Below, in pieces: positions 39,251 through 49,531 of a stretch of DNA of 53,127 bases. The stretch is from the IMG/VR virus record IMGVR_UViG_3300030116_006303, positions 1 through 53,127 of that record, one strand, 5' to 3'. The stretch's first letter is position 1; the number at the start of each line of letters is the position of its first letter. Source of the stretch: a virus. The translations under genes were made by a program, and so were the position numbers. The notes under the pieces are model-generated. The model saw only the letters and a list, made by a program, of their open reading frames with translations. It had not been told where the DNA came from and made no database searches.

Positions 39251-39577
39251 ATGGGTAAAGTAGCTAACGTAGCACTGACTGACACATTTGATACTTGGAG
39301 GATAAGATCTAACCAAGGTTTCACAAACCTATTTGAGATTAATCCGACTGCTAATGTTGTAAGTGCGAACTCTATCTCAGTCGGCGGTAAAGTCACGGTA
39401 ACACCGTCGAACACAAACATTACAACGCATACTCATCTTCATGCTGCTAATACAAATATACGTGGAGGTACTCTTCTTGTAACCTCGAACACGAATATAA
39501 CTGGCACTCTACTAATCAACGGTACCGCTCCAGGTACCGATGATAACGCACTCGCTTTCGCAATCGCACTAGGATAG
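39251..39577 (+). CDS. Short tail-fibre-like protein
   Basis: This encodes 108 residues. MGKVANVALTDTFDTWRIRSNQGFTNLFEIN is a usual opening of phage fibre proteins of this group. The rest is T/N/S-rich beta sequence (NTNIRGGTLLVTSNTNITGTLLING). Fibres of this kind form trimeric shafts. It is 2 bases after the previous stop. The truncated length suggests that it is a short adaptor for the large adhesins downstream. Confidence 0.7.
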   Translation: MGKVANVALTDTFDTWRIRSNQGFTNLFEINPTANVVSANSISVGGKVTVTPSNTNITTHTHLHAANTNIRGGTLLVTSNTNITGTLLINGTAPGTDDNALAFAIALG

Positions 39578-39582
39578 GATAA

Positions 39583-39915
39583 ATGGCTAACGTATTTGAA
39601 ACATTCGCATCCAGAAGTGTAGGCAATTCACTTACCGCTGTTGGCAGTCATACGGTCGCTGGAGGTACTACGGAGACTGTAATCGGACTGACAGTTTCTA
39701 ATATTACAGGATCGGCTGTAAATGTGACAGTTGCTTACAATGATGGAGCAAACGATACACGCATCGTTAAAGATGCACCAGTACCAGCTGGTGGCGCTCT
39801 CACGCCGATCGGAGGGGATCAAAAAATTGTCCTCACTGTCGGCGACTCAATTAAAGTGTCATCCAATACAGCTTCGTCGATTGACGCAGTAATGTCAGTC
39901 TTGCAGCAAACGTAA
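39583..39915 (+). CDS. Small beta-sandwich virion protein
   Basis: This encodes 110 residues. The centre is a short Gly/Thr-rich beta-sandwich (VAGGTTETVIGLTVSNITGSAVNVTVAYNDG, and KIVLTVGDSIKVSSNTASSIDAVMSVLQQT). Proteins of this type are frequent in marine phage fibre regions and may decorate the fibres. There are no Cys. It is followed by a fibre/neck gene 11 bases on. Confidence 0.7.
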   Translation: MANVFETFASRSVGNSLTAVGSHTVAGGTTETVIGLTVSNITGSAVNVTVAYNDGANDTRIVKDAPVPAGGALTPIGGDQKIVLTVGDSIKVSSNTASSIDAVMSVLQQT

Positions 39916-39926
39916 GGAGAATTTAA

Positions 39927-40520
39927 ATGCCTTACATCGGTTCAAGTCCTCCAGCTGCTCCGGTCACATCTTTAGACATTACTGATGGATCGATTGCAAA
40001 CACTGATATGGATACAGCCTCAATCACCCCGCATGCACTTGCTACTGGAGCGGTGACTGCTGGTAAAATTGCAACTGGTGGTATATCTGCAAACACTCAA
40101 TTAGCAACTGGTGTAGTTACGGCTCATTCGACAGCAGCAGACATCGCTAAGACAGATGTACAACAGTCATTTAGTAGAGCGCAAAGGGGTACAATAAGTG
40201 ATTTAGGTGTTCGTAGTGCGGGTGCTAGTAATTTAACCGTGACCCTAGACATGCATACTGCAAATCACTTTAAGTTAGTAGCGAATGGTAACATCACTAT
40301 AGCGAATCCAACGAACATCACAGCGGGACAAGGTGGTAGCATCGTAATCACTTCAAATGGCAGCTTTACTACATCGTTCGGATCACAGTGGAGATTTAAA
40401 TCTGGCACAGCGCCGACTATGTCCACAGTTGCTGGCAAAGAAGATCGATTAGATTATTATGTAGCATCATCTAATACGATCCATACCATTGCGACGATTG
40501 ATCTCCTTGGTACCGCATAG
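39927..40520 (+). CDS. Short fibre/neck protein of adhesin cassette 1
   Basis: This encodes 197 residues. The N-terminus MPYIGSSPPAAPVTSLDITDGSIANTDMD is followed by a Thr/Ala-rich shaft (GAVTAGKIATGGISANTQLATGVVTAHS) and a C-terminal beta domain (KLVANGNITIANPTNITAGQGGSIVITSNGSFTTSFGSQWRF). The same C-terminal domain recurs in the proteins at 44739 and 50136. Together with the large gene that follows it forms one cassette. It probably links the adhesin to the baseplate or trimerises it. Confidence 0.75.
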   Translation: MPYIGSSPPAAPVTSLDITDGSIANTDMDTASITPHALATGAVTAGKIATGGISANTQLATGVVTAHSTAADIAKTDVQQSFSRAQRGTISDLGVRSAGASNLTVTLDMHTANHFKLVANGNITIANPTNITAGQGGSIVITSNGSFTTSFGSQWRFKSGTAPTMSTVAGKEDRLDYYVASSNTIHTIATIDLLGTA

Positions 40521-40531
40521 GAGACCCGATA

Positions 40532-43500
40532 ATGCCTTTATTCGGTGAAAGTAATCTACGGCAAGGATTTTCCAACGCTGGTGTAGCAGGATGGCACTCG
40601 CAATTCTCAGGAAATATTCCGAACTCTTGTTCATTTGACAAAGATGATAGTCAGTATTTACAGAGAACGACTTCGAGCCATAGCAACAATGAAGTTACAC
40701 TGGCTTGCTGGTTCCAAAATATAGATGAAGCTGATGGTAGAATGGGTGGTGGTAACACAGGGTTAATTTCTATCGGAGATGGTTCGGGAACCGGAAGTCC
40801 GAACAACGGTATATTTCTCGCTAGCGGTGTCGTTTATTTGTATGTAAACGGTCAGGGAGCAACTACTAATAAGGTATTAGGCGACCAAGGGTGGTATCAC
40901 ATAATCGCGAGTTTTAAACTGGATGAAGCGTCGGGTCCAAGAAAAGGTAGGCTTTTCATAAATGGTATAGAATATCACGATTGGAATGCTGACCCAAGAG
41001 CGAGTGGTTGGGGAACGACTTTTAATAATGTAACCAAACAATTTGTTGGTCTGCTAGCCAATACTACATCACCAGACGGGTACATCGCTCAGCCAGTATT
41101 CCTTGATGGTCAATCTATTCAAGGTGGTGATTGGACTGTTGATTCATTCCTCGATACTTATGCAGTTACACCTAATAGATCCGTTCGCACTCCAAAAAGT
41201 AATGACGATATCAAAACCTTGGTAGACGCAGCTCCATCCAATAATAGCGCATTCTTACCATTCACGAATGCTTCTGCTATGGGAAACGATGGTAGCACTC
41301 ACGGTAATAATTTTAGTCTGAATAACATATCTTCAGCGGATCAGTCAAGTCATACTCCAAGCCAAGTATACGTGCATTGGAACGGTAGGGCAAACTCGTT
41401 TACCGGAGATAACGTATTAGGAAATCCAGCTCAGGGTAGGATAGATGATCACGGCACGACGTTAAATGCAGACACACAGAGCTTGTCAGCAGATGTATCA
41501 GGGGTCGGTGATCTCTTTATCAATACCACAGACAACAGCGGAAAGTATTATCTTGAGTATCAGTTGGGAGGCAGTAGCTTTTCTGGATCATTTTATCTCG
41601 GATTTATCGGCGATCGAAATGCCGATCATCTAGGAGATGGCGGTCAGCTTACGCCAGCACAGTCTGGTTTTCAAGGACCAGAAACTACAGATATGATTAA
41701 ATTTTACGCTTCAAACGGTACTGTTGCTGGGCAGATGACGTACTTCATAGATTCCGCTAGTGGTGTTAATCTTACTTTAGCTTCCGGTGGCTCTTTCCCA
41801 AGAATTGTGAGTGCTTCTGATAGATTAGGTATACTCTACGACTTCGATAACAATCAAGTGGTTATGTACGATAAAGATGGCAATGCATCCACTCCTGTAT
41901 CATGGACTCCGGATTCACCAAGCATTTCTATATATGCTGTTGGTAACGGCATTAATGGTACGATCTTCACAGATTCTGCTGATTGGACACATAGTGTTGC
42001 TGACGTAAAAGAATGGAAATCAGAGAATATTTCTGCACCAACTTATAACGGTGTAGACTACTTCGATGCTATTACATACGAGGGTAATGGCGCTGGACAG
42101 AGAGTGGGTGACTTTGTACCCTACACAGATTTATACGCCGTGAATAATTCTATTATCTTTGATCCTGAAACAAAGAACCATCTTCAAAGAACTATGTCTG
42201 CGGCAGCAAGTGACTCTAATAAAAAATTTACTCTGAGTGCTTGGGCAAAACGAGTTAGTATATCGGACACGTATGCCTTTCCTCTTTTAGAAAGCAGCAA
42301 TGCCAATGGAGCAGACTTAACTGGCATACGACTCTATTCTCAGAGTAGTAGCGCCGGCGTCAACATGTATTTTCAGTTTATTGCACAAGGTTCTGGGGTT
42401 ACTGGGTCTGACGTTAATGTTGCTACTGTAGGATCGGCTGTCCAAACTTCATCTTGGCAACATTTTTTCATTCAAGTAGATACCACGCAATCAACTGCTT
42501 CGGATAGGGTAAAGCTGTATATTGATGGGGTACTGCAAGAAGTAGATAACACTTCCGGCAGCGCTGCCGCTTATCCAGATCAAGACGCTGTATTTTATCT
42601 GGGAGATAACGATTTCGTAACTCAGATCGGAAAGATACCATATGGCGCATTTTACAGTAGCATGTATATAGCCGAACATGCTTTTCTTACCGGAACCAAC
42701 TCAACAGGAAAAACCATATCTGATTTTGGAGCTGTGGATACTGCAACAAATAAATGGGTTCCAAAAGATATAAGTGGATTTACTTTTGGTCACAACGGAC
42801 ATTACTTAGAGTTTAAAGTTACTCCTGGAAGCAGTAATGGAGCCGGCACTGATACTTCTGGAAACGGCAATCACTTCGCAGAGGCTATAAATAACAGTGC
42901 ATCAGCTTGGTCGAGTTACACTTTCTATCAAACTGTAGATGCACCTACAAAAAATTATGCAACTTTAAGTCAAGTTATAGGACCTACACCAAGTCATTCC
43001 TCGGGCGGTGATGCTGATATGTCCGATGGAAACCTGCGGTTTACACTTACAGGTGGGACTAATAGTAATAGCTCAACACAAACTCCGTCAGAAGCATTTG
43101 CTATTCAAGAGGGGAAGTGGTACTTTGAGGTAGAGGCGGTTACACTTGGGCAGGCATGGAATCATGTCGGTCTTGTAGATGTCGATGACTACGCACAGAT
43201 AGGTTCATCTTCCACTATATCAGATGCAATACAGGGTCAGTGGGCATACTCAATAAATAATGCGTCAACATCACCTGACGGCATCATAGAGGATGGAAAT
43301 TTTCTATACGATACATCTGGTGCTGCTGAAAGTCCGTTCAATGGAATCTCGAATCATAAAGTCGATACAGGTGATGTGCTAGGAGTGCACATTGAGAGAA
43401 CTGGAAATACATACAAGATGTGGTTTTCGAGAAACGGAACCCACTATTTACGCAACACCACGCAGCAACCCATTATAGAATTTGGTACACGTGGTCGAGT

Positions 43501-44701
43501 AGTGCCGTTCACAAGATCTACAAACGGTACTGGTAATAGAGAGCTTCACTTCAACTTTGGTCAGCAGTTAGTGTTTGATGGATCGTCTACTACCTTTAAT
43601 GCTGCATCCGATGGGTATTGGAAAAATGCTCCTGCATCCGGATATAAAGCACTCAACCAAGATAATCTAGACTCTACGGCATCTAAACTTACAGCATTCG
43701 CATGGATTAAGAATAGAGATGCTACTGACTCACACATATTAGTCGACAGACTACGGGGTGTCGGTAAAACTGTAAATTCAAATGATGAATCTATTGAAGC
43801 TTCAGAACCTGATACTGTACAGAGGTTTCTACAAAGAGGTGTGCAAATTGGTAATGATGTTCAAGTAAATACCGACCGAGAAAGCTACGTTATGTGGCAG
43901 TGGTTATCGGGTGAGACCGCCGGAACGGGCAGCGTTACGAGTCCAGCTGGTGGAATATCAAGTAACACGATTGTTTCGACTCCAGGGAATTTCTCAGTTG
44001 GAACTTATAGAGGTACAGGAAGCACCAACACGGTGGGTCACGGTCTTGGTGGCGCACCGGAATTAATCTTTATCAAAAATAGATCGAGCGGATCTACATC
44101 AACATCGGATTGGGTTGTAGGAACTCAATATTCAATCTTCGAGCACGACGGTAGCACCCCTTGGAACAATTACGGACATCTTGATACGACTGGTGGTTTT
44201 GTACCTGCTACTACTAAGTGGAATGATACTGCACCCAATGCGAATACTTTTACAATCGGGACTCATAATCGTGTAAACAAGTCTAATGATGACTATGTTT
44301 TCTATGCTTTCCGTAGTGTACCAGGTGTATGTAAGATTGGCAATTATCTAGGTAATCATACTGGACAACCGGGACCAGCAGCCTACATCAACTGTGGTTT
44401 CACGCCTCGTATGGTTATGGTGAAAAATCTCACCAACTCAGGAGACGGTTGGATCGTATTCGATACGGCACGGCATCCGTTTAATGTTACCTCGGGACTT
44501 TACTGGAACGCTACGACCGAAGAATCAAGTATCACAACATCAGTTGGTACTATAGATATTCTTGCCAATGGTTTTAAGATACAGGCTTCTACTAGCGGAT
44601 CGAACATACATACCCTCAACGAGTCAAACAATGTTTACTTGTATTTTGCAATGGCTGATATAGGTGGTAATGGAGATTTACCTCCACTCTATGGCAGATA
44701 G
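40532..44701 (+). CDS. Giant tail adhesin 1 (LamG, SPRY, LamG, SPRY, DUF7483-like)
   Basis: This encodes 1389 residues with repeated lectin-like modules. LamG-type concanavalin fold 1 covers about 30-250 (SCSFDKDDSQYLQRTT...GWYHIIASF). SPRY-like 1 covers about 335-500 (KYYLEYQLGG). A linker VDYFDAITYEGNGAGQRVGDFVPY lies at about 507-530. LamG 2 follows at about 538-770, SPRY-like 2 at about 860-1020 (GKWYFEVEAV), and a C-terminal domain at about 1098-1389 (FLQRGVQIGNDV...FRSVPGVCKIGNYLG) that ends LPPLYGR. Tail adhesins recognise host-surface glycans or proteins. Paralogues lie at 45552 and 50612. The C-terminal name is from memory of the family. Confidence 0.82.
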   Translation: MPLFGESNLRQGFSNAGVAGWHSQFSGNIPNSCSFDKDDSQYLQRTTSSHSNNEVTLACWFQNIDEADGRMGGGNTGLISIGDGSGTGSPNNGIFLASGVVYLYVNGQGATTNKVLGDQGWYHIIASFKLDEASGPRKGRLFINGIEYHDWNADPRASGWGTTFNNVTKQFVGLLANTTSPDGYIAQPVFLDGQSIQGGDWTVDSFLDTYAVTPNRSVRTPKSNDDIKTLVDAAPSNNSAFLPFTNASAMGNDGSTHGNNFSLNNISSADQSSHTPSQVYVHWNGRANSFTGDNVLGNPAQGRIDDHGTTLNADTQSLSADVSGVGDLFINTTDNSGKYYLEYQLGGSSFSGSFYLGFIGDRNADHLGDGGQLTPAQSGFQGPETTDMIKFYASNGTVAGQMTYFIDSASGVNLTLASGGSFPRIVSASDRLGILYDFDNNQVVMYDKDGNASTPVSWTPDSPSISIYAVGNGINGTIFTDSADWTHSVADVKEWKSENISAPTYNGVDYFDAITYEGNGAGQRVGDFVPYTDLYAVNNSIIFDPETKNHLQRTMSAAASDSNKKFTLSAWAKRVSISDTYAFPLLESSNANGADLTGIRLYSQSSSAGVNMYFQFIAQGSGVTGSDVNVATVGSAVQTSSWQHFFIQVDTTQSTASDRVKLYIDGVLQEVDNTSGSAAAYPDQDAVFYLGDNDFVTQIGKIPYGAFYSSMYIAEHAFLTGTNSTGKTISDFGAVDTATNKWVPKDISGFTFGHNGHYLEFKVTPGSSNGAGTDTSGNGNHFAEAINNSASAWSSYTFYQTVDAPTKNYATLSQVIGPTPSHSSGGDADMSDGNLRFTLTGGTNSNSSTQTPSEAFAIQEGKWYFEVEAVTLGQAWNHVGLVDVDDYAQIGSSSTISDAIQGQWAYSINNASTSPDGIIEDGNFLYDTSGAAESPFNGISNHKVDTGDVLGVHIERTGNTYKMWFSRNGTHYLRNTTQQPIIEFGTRGRVVPFTRSTNGTGNRELHFNFGQQLVFDGSSTTFNAASDGYWKNAPASGYKALNQDNLDSTASKLTAFAWIKNRDATDSHILVDRLRGVGKTVNSNDESIEASEPDTVQRFLQRGVQIGNDVQVNTDRESYVMWQWLSGETAGTGSVTSPAGGISSNTIVSTPGNFSVGTYRGTGSTNTVGHGLGGAPELIFIKNRSSGSTSTSDWVVGTQYSIFEHDGSTPWNNYGHLDTTGGFVPATTKWNDTAPNANTFTIGTHNRVNKSNDDYVFYAFRSVPGVCKIGNYLGNHTGQPGPAAYINCGFTPRMVMVKNLTNSGDGWIVFDTARHPFNVTSGLYWNATTEESSITTSVGTIDILANGFKIQASTSGSNIHTLNESNNVYLYFAMADIGGNGDLPPLYGR

Positions 44702-44704
44702 GTT

Positions 44705-44712
44705 TATAAATA
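44705..44712 (+). promoter_or_regulatory. Late promoter at adhesin cassette boundary 1
   Basis: TATAAATA directly after the stop of adhesin 1, and 27 bases before the next ATG. The surrounding sequence (AGATAGGTTTATAAATAAAC) is repeated at 49461-49480, after the next adhesin. Confidence 0.8.
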
Positions 44713-44738
44713 AACAAAAGAAATAAAGGTTTAATGAA

Positions 44739-45539
44739 ATGCCCTACATTGGAAGAAGCCCACAGATTGGTAATTATAGGAAGTTAGATAGCATAGCAGC
44801 TAGCTTTAATACTTCTTTAACGACCTTCAACCTGACCATATCGGGCGATGCTTTTACTCCTGGAGTTTCTACGCAGTTAATTATTTCTATCGCAGGTGTT
44901 ATTCAAGAACCAGAGACGGCATATACCGTATCCGGATCTACAATTACGTTCACATCTGCTCCTGCCACCGGAGCTAGTTTCTATGGCATCGTGCTCGGTG
45001 ACACGCTTGACTTAGGGACACCATCTGATAATACGGTTAGTGCCGCTAAACTTACATCGGGTGCGGTTATCGCTGGAAAGATTGGTAGTGGTGCGGTTCA
45101 AGCTGGTCAAATCGCTACTGGCGGTATCAGCGCTAACACAAACTTCGCTACGGGTGTTGTTACGGGGCATGCTATAGCACCATCGGCGAACGTTGCTTTC
45201 GCCAATAGAAGTCAAAAGTTTACAGAAGCACAGTTCGGTAATACTCATATTGTATCAACAGGGGCTGCTGTCCTTAGACCAGCTATGGGAAATGCTAACT
45301 TCCTTCAGTTTACAATCAGCGGTAACATAACACTTGCCAATCCAACCACACAGAATGTTGGTCAAACGGGTGCGATAACTATTGTTAATGGTGGATCTCA
45401 TACGGTATCATTTGGCAGTGACTTTAAATTTGCAGCTGGTGCCGCTCCCACGATTACAGCTAGCGGAACTGATGTTTTATCTTACTACATAAGGTCAGCG
45501 AACAACATTGTAATTGATGCGCTCCAAGCAATATCTTAA
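44739..45539 (+). CDS. Short fibre/neck protein of adhesin cassette 2
   Basis: This encodes 266 residues. The N-terminus MPYIGRSPQIGNYRKLDSI, then FNLTISGDAFTPGVSTQLIISIAGVIQEP and VSGSTITFTSAPATGASFYGIVLGDTLDLG, is a common phage fibre module. A shaft (SGAVIAGKIGSGAVQAGQIATGG) and a C-terminal beta domain (FTISGNITLANPTTQNVGQTGAITIVNGGSHTVSFGSDFKF) like that at 39927 follow. It is the longest neck protein because of the extra N-terminal module. Confidence 0.78.
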   Translation: MPYIGRSPQIGNYRKLDSIAASFNTSLTTFNLTISGDAFTPGVSTQLIISIAGVIQEPETAYTVSGSTITFTSAPATGASFYGIVLGDTLDLGTPSDNTVSAAKLTSGAVIAGKIGSGAVQAGQIATGGISANTNFATGVVTGHAIAPSANVAFANRSQKFTEAQFGNTHIVSTGAAVLRPAMGNANFLQFTISGNITLANPTTQNVGQTGAITIVNGGSHTVSFGSDFKFAAGAAPTITASGTDVLSYYIRSANNIVIDALQAIS

Positions 45540-45551
45540 GGAGTTTACTAT

Positions 45552-48500
45552 ATGATACCCGGTACCCTTGGACACGCTACGATACGAAAAACTCGTGGTC
45601 TGCACTGGCATAATCAAAAGATTGACAACATAGAACAATCGATGTGGTTCGATGGTAGTTCTCAATACTTAACAAGAACACCCAGCGCTGGAAACCGTAC
45701 AAGATGGACACTCGCTTGGTGGTTTAAGTTAAACGCTATCTCAACTGAGTTTACATTTTTCTCAGCAAACACAGGTACCAATGAATTTCAGGTCCTCATG
45801 GACCCTGACATGATTAAGGTCTTCGATGATAATGCTTCACTAAATGTCTTCACACCTAAATTGAGAGATATTGGATGGTATCACTGTATCATAAGTTTGG
45901 ATACAGCTCAGACCAATGAAATAGAACGCATTCAGATTTATATCAATGGAGTTAAACAAGATATTGATACAGGAACAGCCGCATATCCGTCGAGTAGCGG
46001 TGAGACCTTTTGGAATAATAACCAAGCGAATGAAATAGGTAGGCGTTCCAGAACATCTAGTAATTATGCAAAAGCATATATGGCTCAAGTCGTTTTCTTG
46101 AACGGAGATAGTATTCAAAACGGCGATTGCACTGTATCTGATTTTCTTGATACTTGGCCATTCGGTGATAACGGTAGTCAGTTTGTTCCGAAGAAAACAA
46201 GCGATCTTACTACACTCGCGAGCAACGCAGGTGGTAATAGTTTCTGCCTTGATTTTGCCGATTCATCAGCTTTAGGCAATGATGTTAGTTCTAATAACAA
46301 TGATTTTTCAGATGCCGGTTCTCCAGGCGCAGCAAACCAAACATCAAATACTCCGAGTAGAGAGTATGCAACATTCAATACACTGGTAAAATCTCAAAAC
46401 GGATTTACTCTCACAAATGGAAATACCAAAGCTAATCTTCCTTCGGGTGGTGGGTTTATTCCACTCACACAGTTAGTGCAGGGAAATGAAAAGGTATATG
46501 TAGAGTTTGTTGCAGACGATGCTAACAATGGTAACTGGAGTATCGGTGTTGCCGATCCTAGCGTTGATCAGGATGCAGCAGTCAGACAGAGTGGAATCAT
46601 AGCATGGGAAAGTGATGGAGATAAGTATGTAGATGCATCACAAACCGCAACTGATGTTCGTGCCTGGACTGACGGTGCCGTGATGGCACTCGCTCTTGAT
46701 ATGGAAAATCGAAAGTTATGGATACGTGATTCTACCGGATGGCAGGGTAGTGGAGGTTCGGATGATCCTACAAATAGTAGCACGGGTGTTGCACTGCCCT
46801 CTTCAATAGGTAATCAAGCTGTGATTATATTTGGTAATTCAGCCGGATCATTCGATCAAGATTGCGAATTAAAAACGGAAGCTAATTCAGCACTCACTTA
46901 TGCAATACCAGCGGGATTTAAAACACTCAGCACAAAAGATGGTACTGAACCTGAATATCAAGGTATAGATTACTTTGATTCTACGCTATACGAGGGCAAC
47001 GGTGCTGGACAGCGAGTTGGTGACTTTGTACCATTTACTGATGCTTATACCGTAACAAATTCAGTGATATTCGATGATGGAGATAGCAGATCACTCACAC
47101 TAAATTCTTCTGCGACTAGAACCTCTGCAACAGTTGCTGCTTATAGTATCTGGGTAAAGAGAGGAAATATAGTAAATGGAGGAACTGTACAGCGTCCTTT
47201 GACTGTTCAAGTCGATGGCAATAACTACTTCGGTATTCACTATAATGCGAGCGACCAACTCGATTTTACAATTAATAATGGTGGTGCTACGATTCTTCAA
47301 AGAATCACAAATAGAGTATTTGAAGATACAGCTTCTTGGCACAACATAGTTGTTATTATCAATCAAGCAGATGGCACTCAAGCAGACAGAGTAAAAATAT
47401 TCTATGATGGTGTGCAGATTCCTAATACATCAGTGGGGTTTGGTACTAATACCTGCAGTCTTGATGGATCATCGGCTCTAAACTTTCTCGATAACTCAAG
47501 TTCAGTAGTCGATATAGGTGGTGGTTCAAGTAGTGGTTTTTCTCAGCCTTTTGATGGTTACATAGCCGAAGTTGTTTATCTCGATGGCGCAGATAGTGGT
47601 GGTAAATTGGATGCTTCTCACTTTGGTCAAGTAGATACAAGCACGAATCGTTGGGTAGCTAAAGATCCCGGTAGCTATACTTTCGGTAATACAGGATATT
47701 ACCTTGAGTTTAAAGTTGCTCCTGGAACTAGTAATGGTGCTGGCACAGATACATCCGGAGGAAGCAATCACTTCACTTCTAATGGAGCATGGGCAACCAC
47801 GGACCAATCCAATGATGCACCATCGAACAACTTGGCTGTTCTTGATAGCGCTGATACGATAGGTAGTGCCACTCCAGCATTGAGTCAAGGCAATCTAACG
47901 TACACTGGCGCTGATAACGGTGGTAGGTACGTTTCAGGATTTCCTTTAACGTCTGGTAAATGGTATTGGGAGTTAGAACTTACTACAGCAGCGGCATTTT
48001 ATCCAGGATTCTTTACGCCAGCTGGTGTTGCATTTTCTTCAACAACGCCATGGAATAGCAACTCAGGTTCATTCTTGATAGCACCTGCCGAGGGTCACTG
48101 GCTCGGTGCAGATGGTGATGGCACAAAGATTCTGTATAGTGCAGCGAGCGGAGCCTCTCCAAGTGGCGGTCCTGGAGCATTTATCGCAAACGGAGACCGA
48201 ATGTTCTTTGCATACGATGCTGATAACAAGTATGCTTATGTGGGTGAGGTTGGATCCGGAGGAAGCGGTTCTACACTCACATATTATGGCAGGAGTGGTT
48301 CGGTAACGGGTGATCCTACATCTGGTGAAGCCGGAACTGGTGCGGCACCGTTTGGGTTGCATCTAACCGGAGAAGATACTTTCTATTTCGGTGCAGTCAG
48401 TGGTGGCTCTAGTAACTCTGTAAACTTTTTATTCGATTCTACAAAATGGAACGGTACGCCACCAACGGGTTATAAGGCACTTACTCAAGATAATAAAGAT

Positions 48501-49466
48501 GGTGCTGATGATAAGATCACTGCTTGGTCGTGGATCAAGAATAGGGATGATAGTGATAATCACAATTTAGTAGATCGTGTGAGAGGCGTTCAAAAAAGTT
48601 TAAGTTTCAATAACACGAGTGTAGAAGTTGATGGTCAAAATGGTGTACAGCGGTTTTTACAACGAGGCGTGCAGGTTGGCAGTGGTGGAGAAGAAAACAC
48701 TGTTAATGAAAGCCATGTTCTATGGCAGTGGCTCGTTGGATCCAGTGCAACAACCACTACACCAAGTGGTGGATCAATAGCGAGCACCGTGGCTGCTGCT
48801 GATGCGGGACATTTTTCTGTCGTAGGATTTACAGGTGCTACTGGAGTGCAAACAGTCGCCCACGGTATGGGTGGTGCACCAGAGATGATGATATTCATTA
48901 ACAGAGAGCAGAATGGTGCTAACAGAACTGTTTATCATAAAGAGATAGGAGCGACTAACTACATTTTATTAAGTAGCACTGCTGCTAAACCAGGCTCTGG
49001 CAATTCAAACTATTTCAATGATGCAGAACCTAATTCTACGGTCTTTACGATTGGTTCTGGAGCAACACCAGATACTAACGGAAACGGACAGGGTATGATT
49101 GTTTATTGTTTCCGTTCAGTTCCCGGTGTATGTAGCGTAGGAAGCTATGAAGGAAATAATGCTGCCGATGGAACTTTTGTAAATCTAGGCTTTAAACCTG
49201 CTTGGGTTATGACCAAGACTATTGATGCAACTGGTGCATGGGGAATTCTGGACAATAAAAGAGATATAGATAATCCAGTGCAACAAAGACTTTTTGGTAA
49301 TGCAAATTCAGCAGAAGATACAGATGGCGAACAGATGGATTTCTTATCAAATGGGTTTAAGCTCAGAAAAACTGGCGGCTTCAATAATAGCAACCAAACC
49401 TACATCTACCTAGCGATGGCAGAAATAGCTCCGAATGGAGCCTATCCACCGATCTATGGTAGATAG
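45552..49466 (+). CDS. Giant tail adhesin 2
   Basis: This encodes 1304 residues. It has the same module order as adhesin 1: LamG (from about 30, MWFDGSSQYLTRTP), SPRY-like (about 312, EKVYVEFVAD), linker DYFDSTLYEGNGAGQRVGDFVPF (about 470), LamG 2 (about 502), SPRY-like 2 (about 801, GKWYWELELTTA), and a C-terminal domain (about 1033-1304, FLQRGVQVGSGG...FRSVPGVCSVGSYEG) ending YPPIYGR. LamG faces and loops differ from adhesin 1, while linkers and the C-terminus are better kept, as expected for receptor-binding variation. It probably binds a different host-surface target. Confidence 0.82.
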   Translation: MIPGTLGHATIRKTRGLHWHNQKIDNIEQSMWFDGSSQYLTRTPSAGNRTRWTLAWWFKLNAISTEFTFFSANTGTNEFQVLMDPDMIKVFDDNASLNVFTPKLRDIGWYHCIISLDTAQTNEIERIQIYINGVKQDIDTGTAAYPSSSGETFWNNNQANEIGRRSRTSSNYAKAYMAQVVFLNGDSIQNGDCTVSDFLDTWPFGDNGSQFVPKKTSDLTTLASNAGGNSFCLDFADSSALGNDVSSNNNDFSDAGSPGAANQTSNTPSREYATFNTLVKSQNGFTLTNGNTKANLPSGGGFIPLTQLVQGNEKVYVEFVADDANNGNWSIGVADPSVDQDAAVRQSGIIAWESDGDKYVDASQTATDVRAWTDGAVMALALDMENRKLWIRDSTGWQGSGGSDDPTNSSTGVALPSSIGNQAVIIFGNSAGSFDQDCELKTEANSALTYAIPAGFKTLSTKDGTEPEYQGIDYFDSTLYEGNGAGQRVGDFVPFTDAYTVTNSVIFDDGDSRSLTLNSSATRTSATVAAYSIWVKRGNIVNGGTVQRPLTVQVDGNNYFGIHYNASDQLDFTINNGGATILQRITNRVFEDTASWHNIVVIINQADGTQADRVKIFYDGVQIPNTSVGFGTNTCSLDGSSALNFLDNSSSVVDIGGGSSSGFSQPFDGYIAEVVYLDGADSGGKLDASHFGQVDTSTNRWVAKDPGSYTFGNTGYYLEFKVAPGTSNGAGTDTSGGSNHFTSNGAWATTDQSNDAPSNNLAVLDSADTIGSATPALSQGNLTYTGADNGGRYVSGFPLTSGKWYWELELTTAAAFYPGFFTPAGVAFSSTTPWNSNSGSFLIAPAEGHWLGADGDGTKILYSAASGASPSGGPGAFIANGDRMFFAYDADNKYAYVGEVGSGGSGSTLTYYGRSGSVTGDPTSGEAGTGAAPFGLHLTGEDTFYFGAVSGGSSNSVNFLFDSTKWNGTPPTGYKALTQDNKDGADDKITAWSWIKNRDDSDNHNLVDRVRGVQKSLSFNNTSVEVDGQNGVQRFLQRGVQVGSGGEENTVNESHVLWQWLVGSSATTTTPSGGSIASTVAAADAGHFSVVGFTGATGVQTVAHGMGGAPEMMIFINREQNGANRTVYHKEIGATNYILLSSTAAKPGSGNSNYFNDAEPNSTVFTIGSGATPDTNGNGQGMIVYCFRSVPGVCSVGSYEGNNAADGTFVNLGFKPAWVMTKTIDATGAWGILDNKRDIDNPVQQRLFGNANSAEDTDGEQMDFLSNGFKLRKTGGFNNSNQTYIYLAMAEIAPNGAYPPIYGR

Positions 49467-49469
49467 GTT

Positions 49470-49477
49470 TATAAATA
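49470..49477 (+). promoter_or_regulatory. Late promoter at adhesin cassette boundary 2
   Basis: TATAAATA after the stop of adhesin 2, 54 bases before the next ATG. The flanking sequence repeats that at 44705. The leader up to 49531 contains AGAGGAGG before the next gene. Confidence 0.8.
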
Positions 49478-49531
49478 AACTAAACGAGTGAAATACTACA
49501 TGATGTTGCTCAAACAGAGGAGGAATATAAA

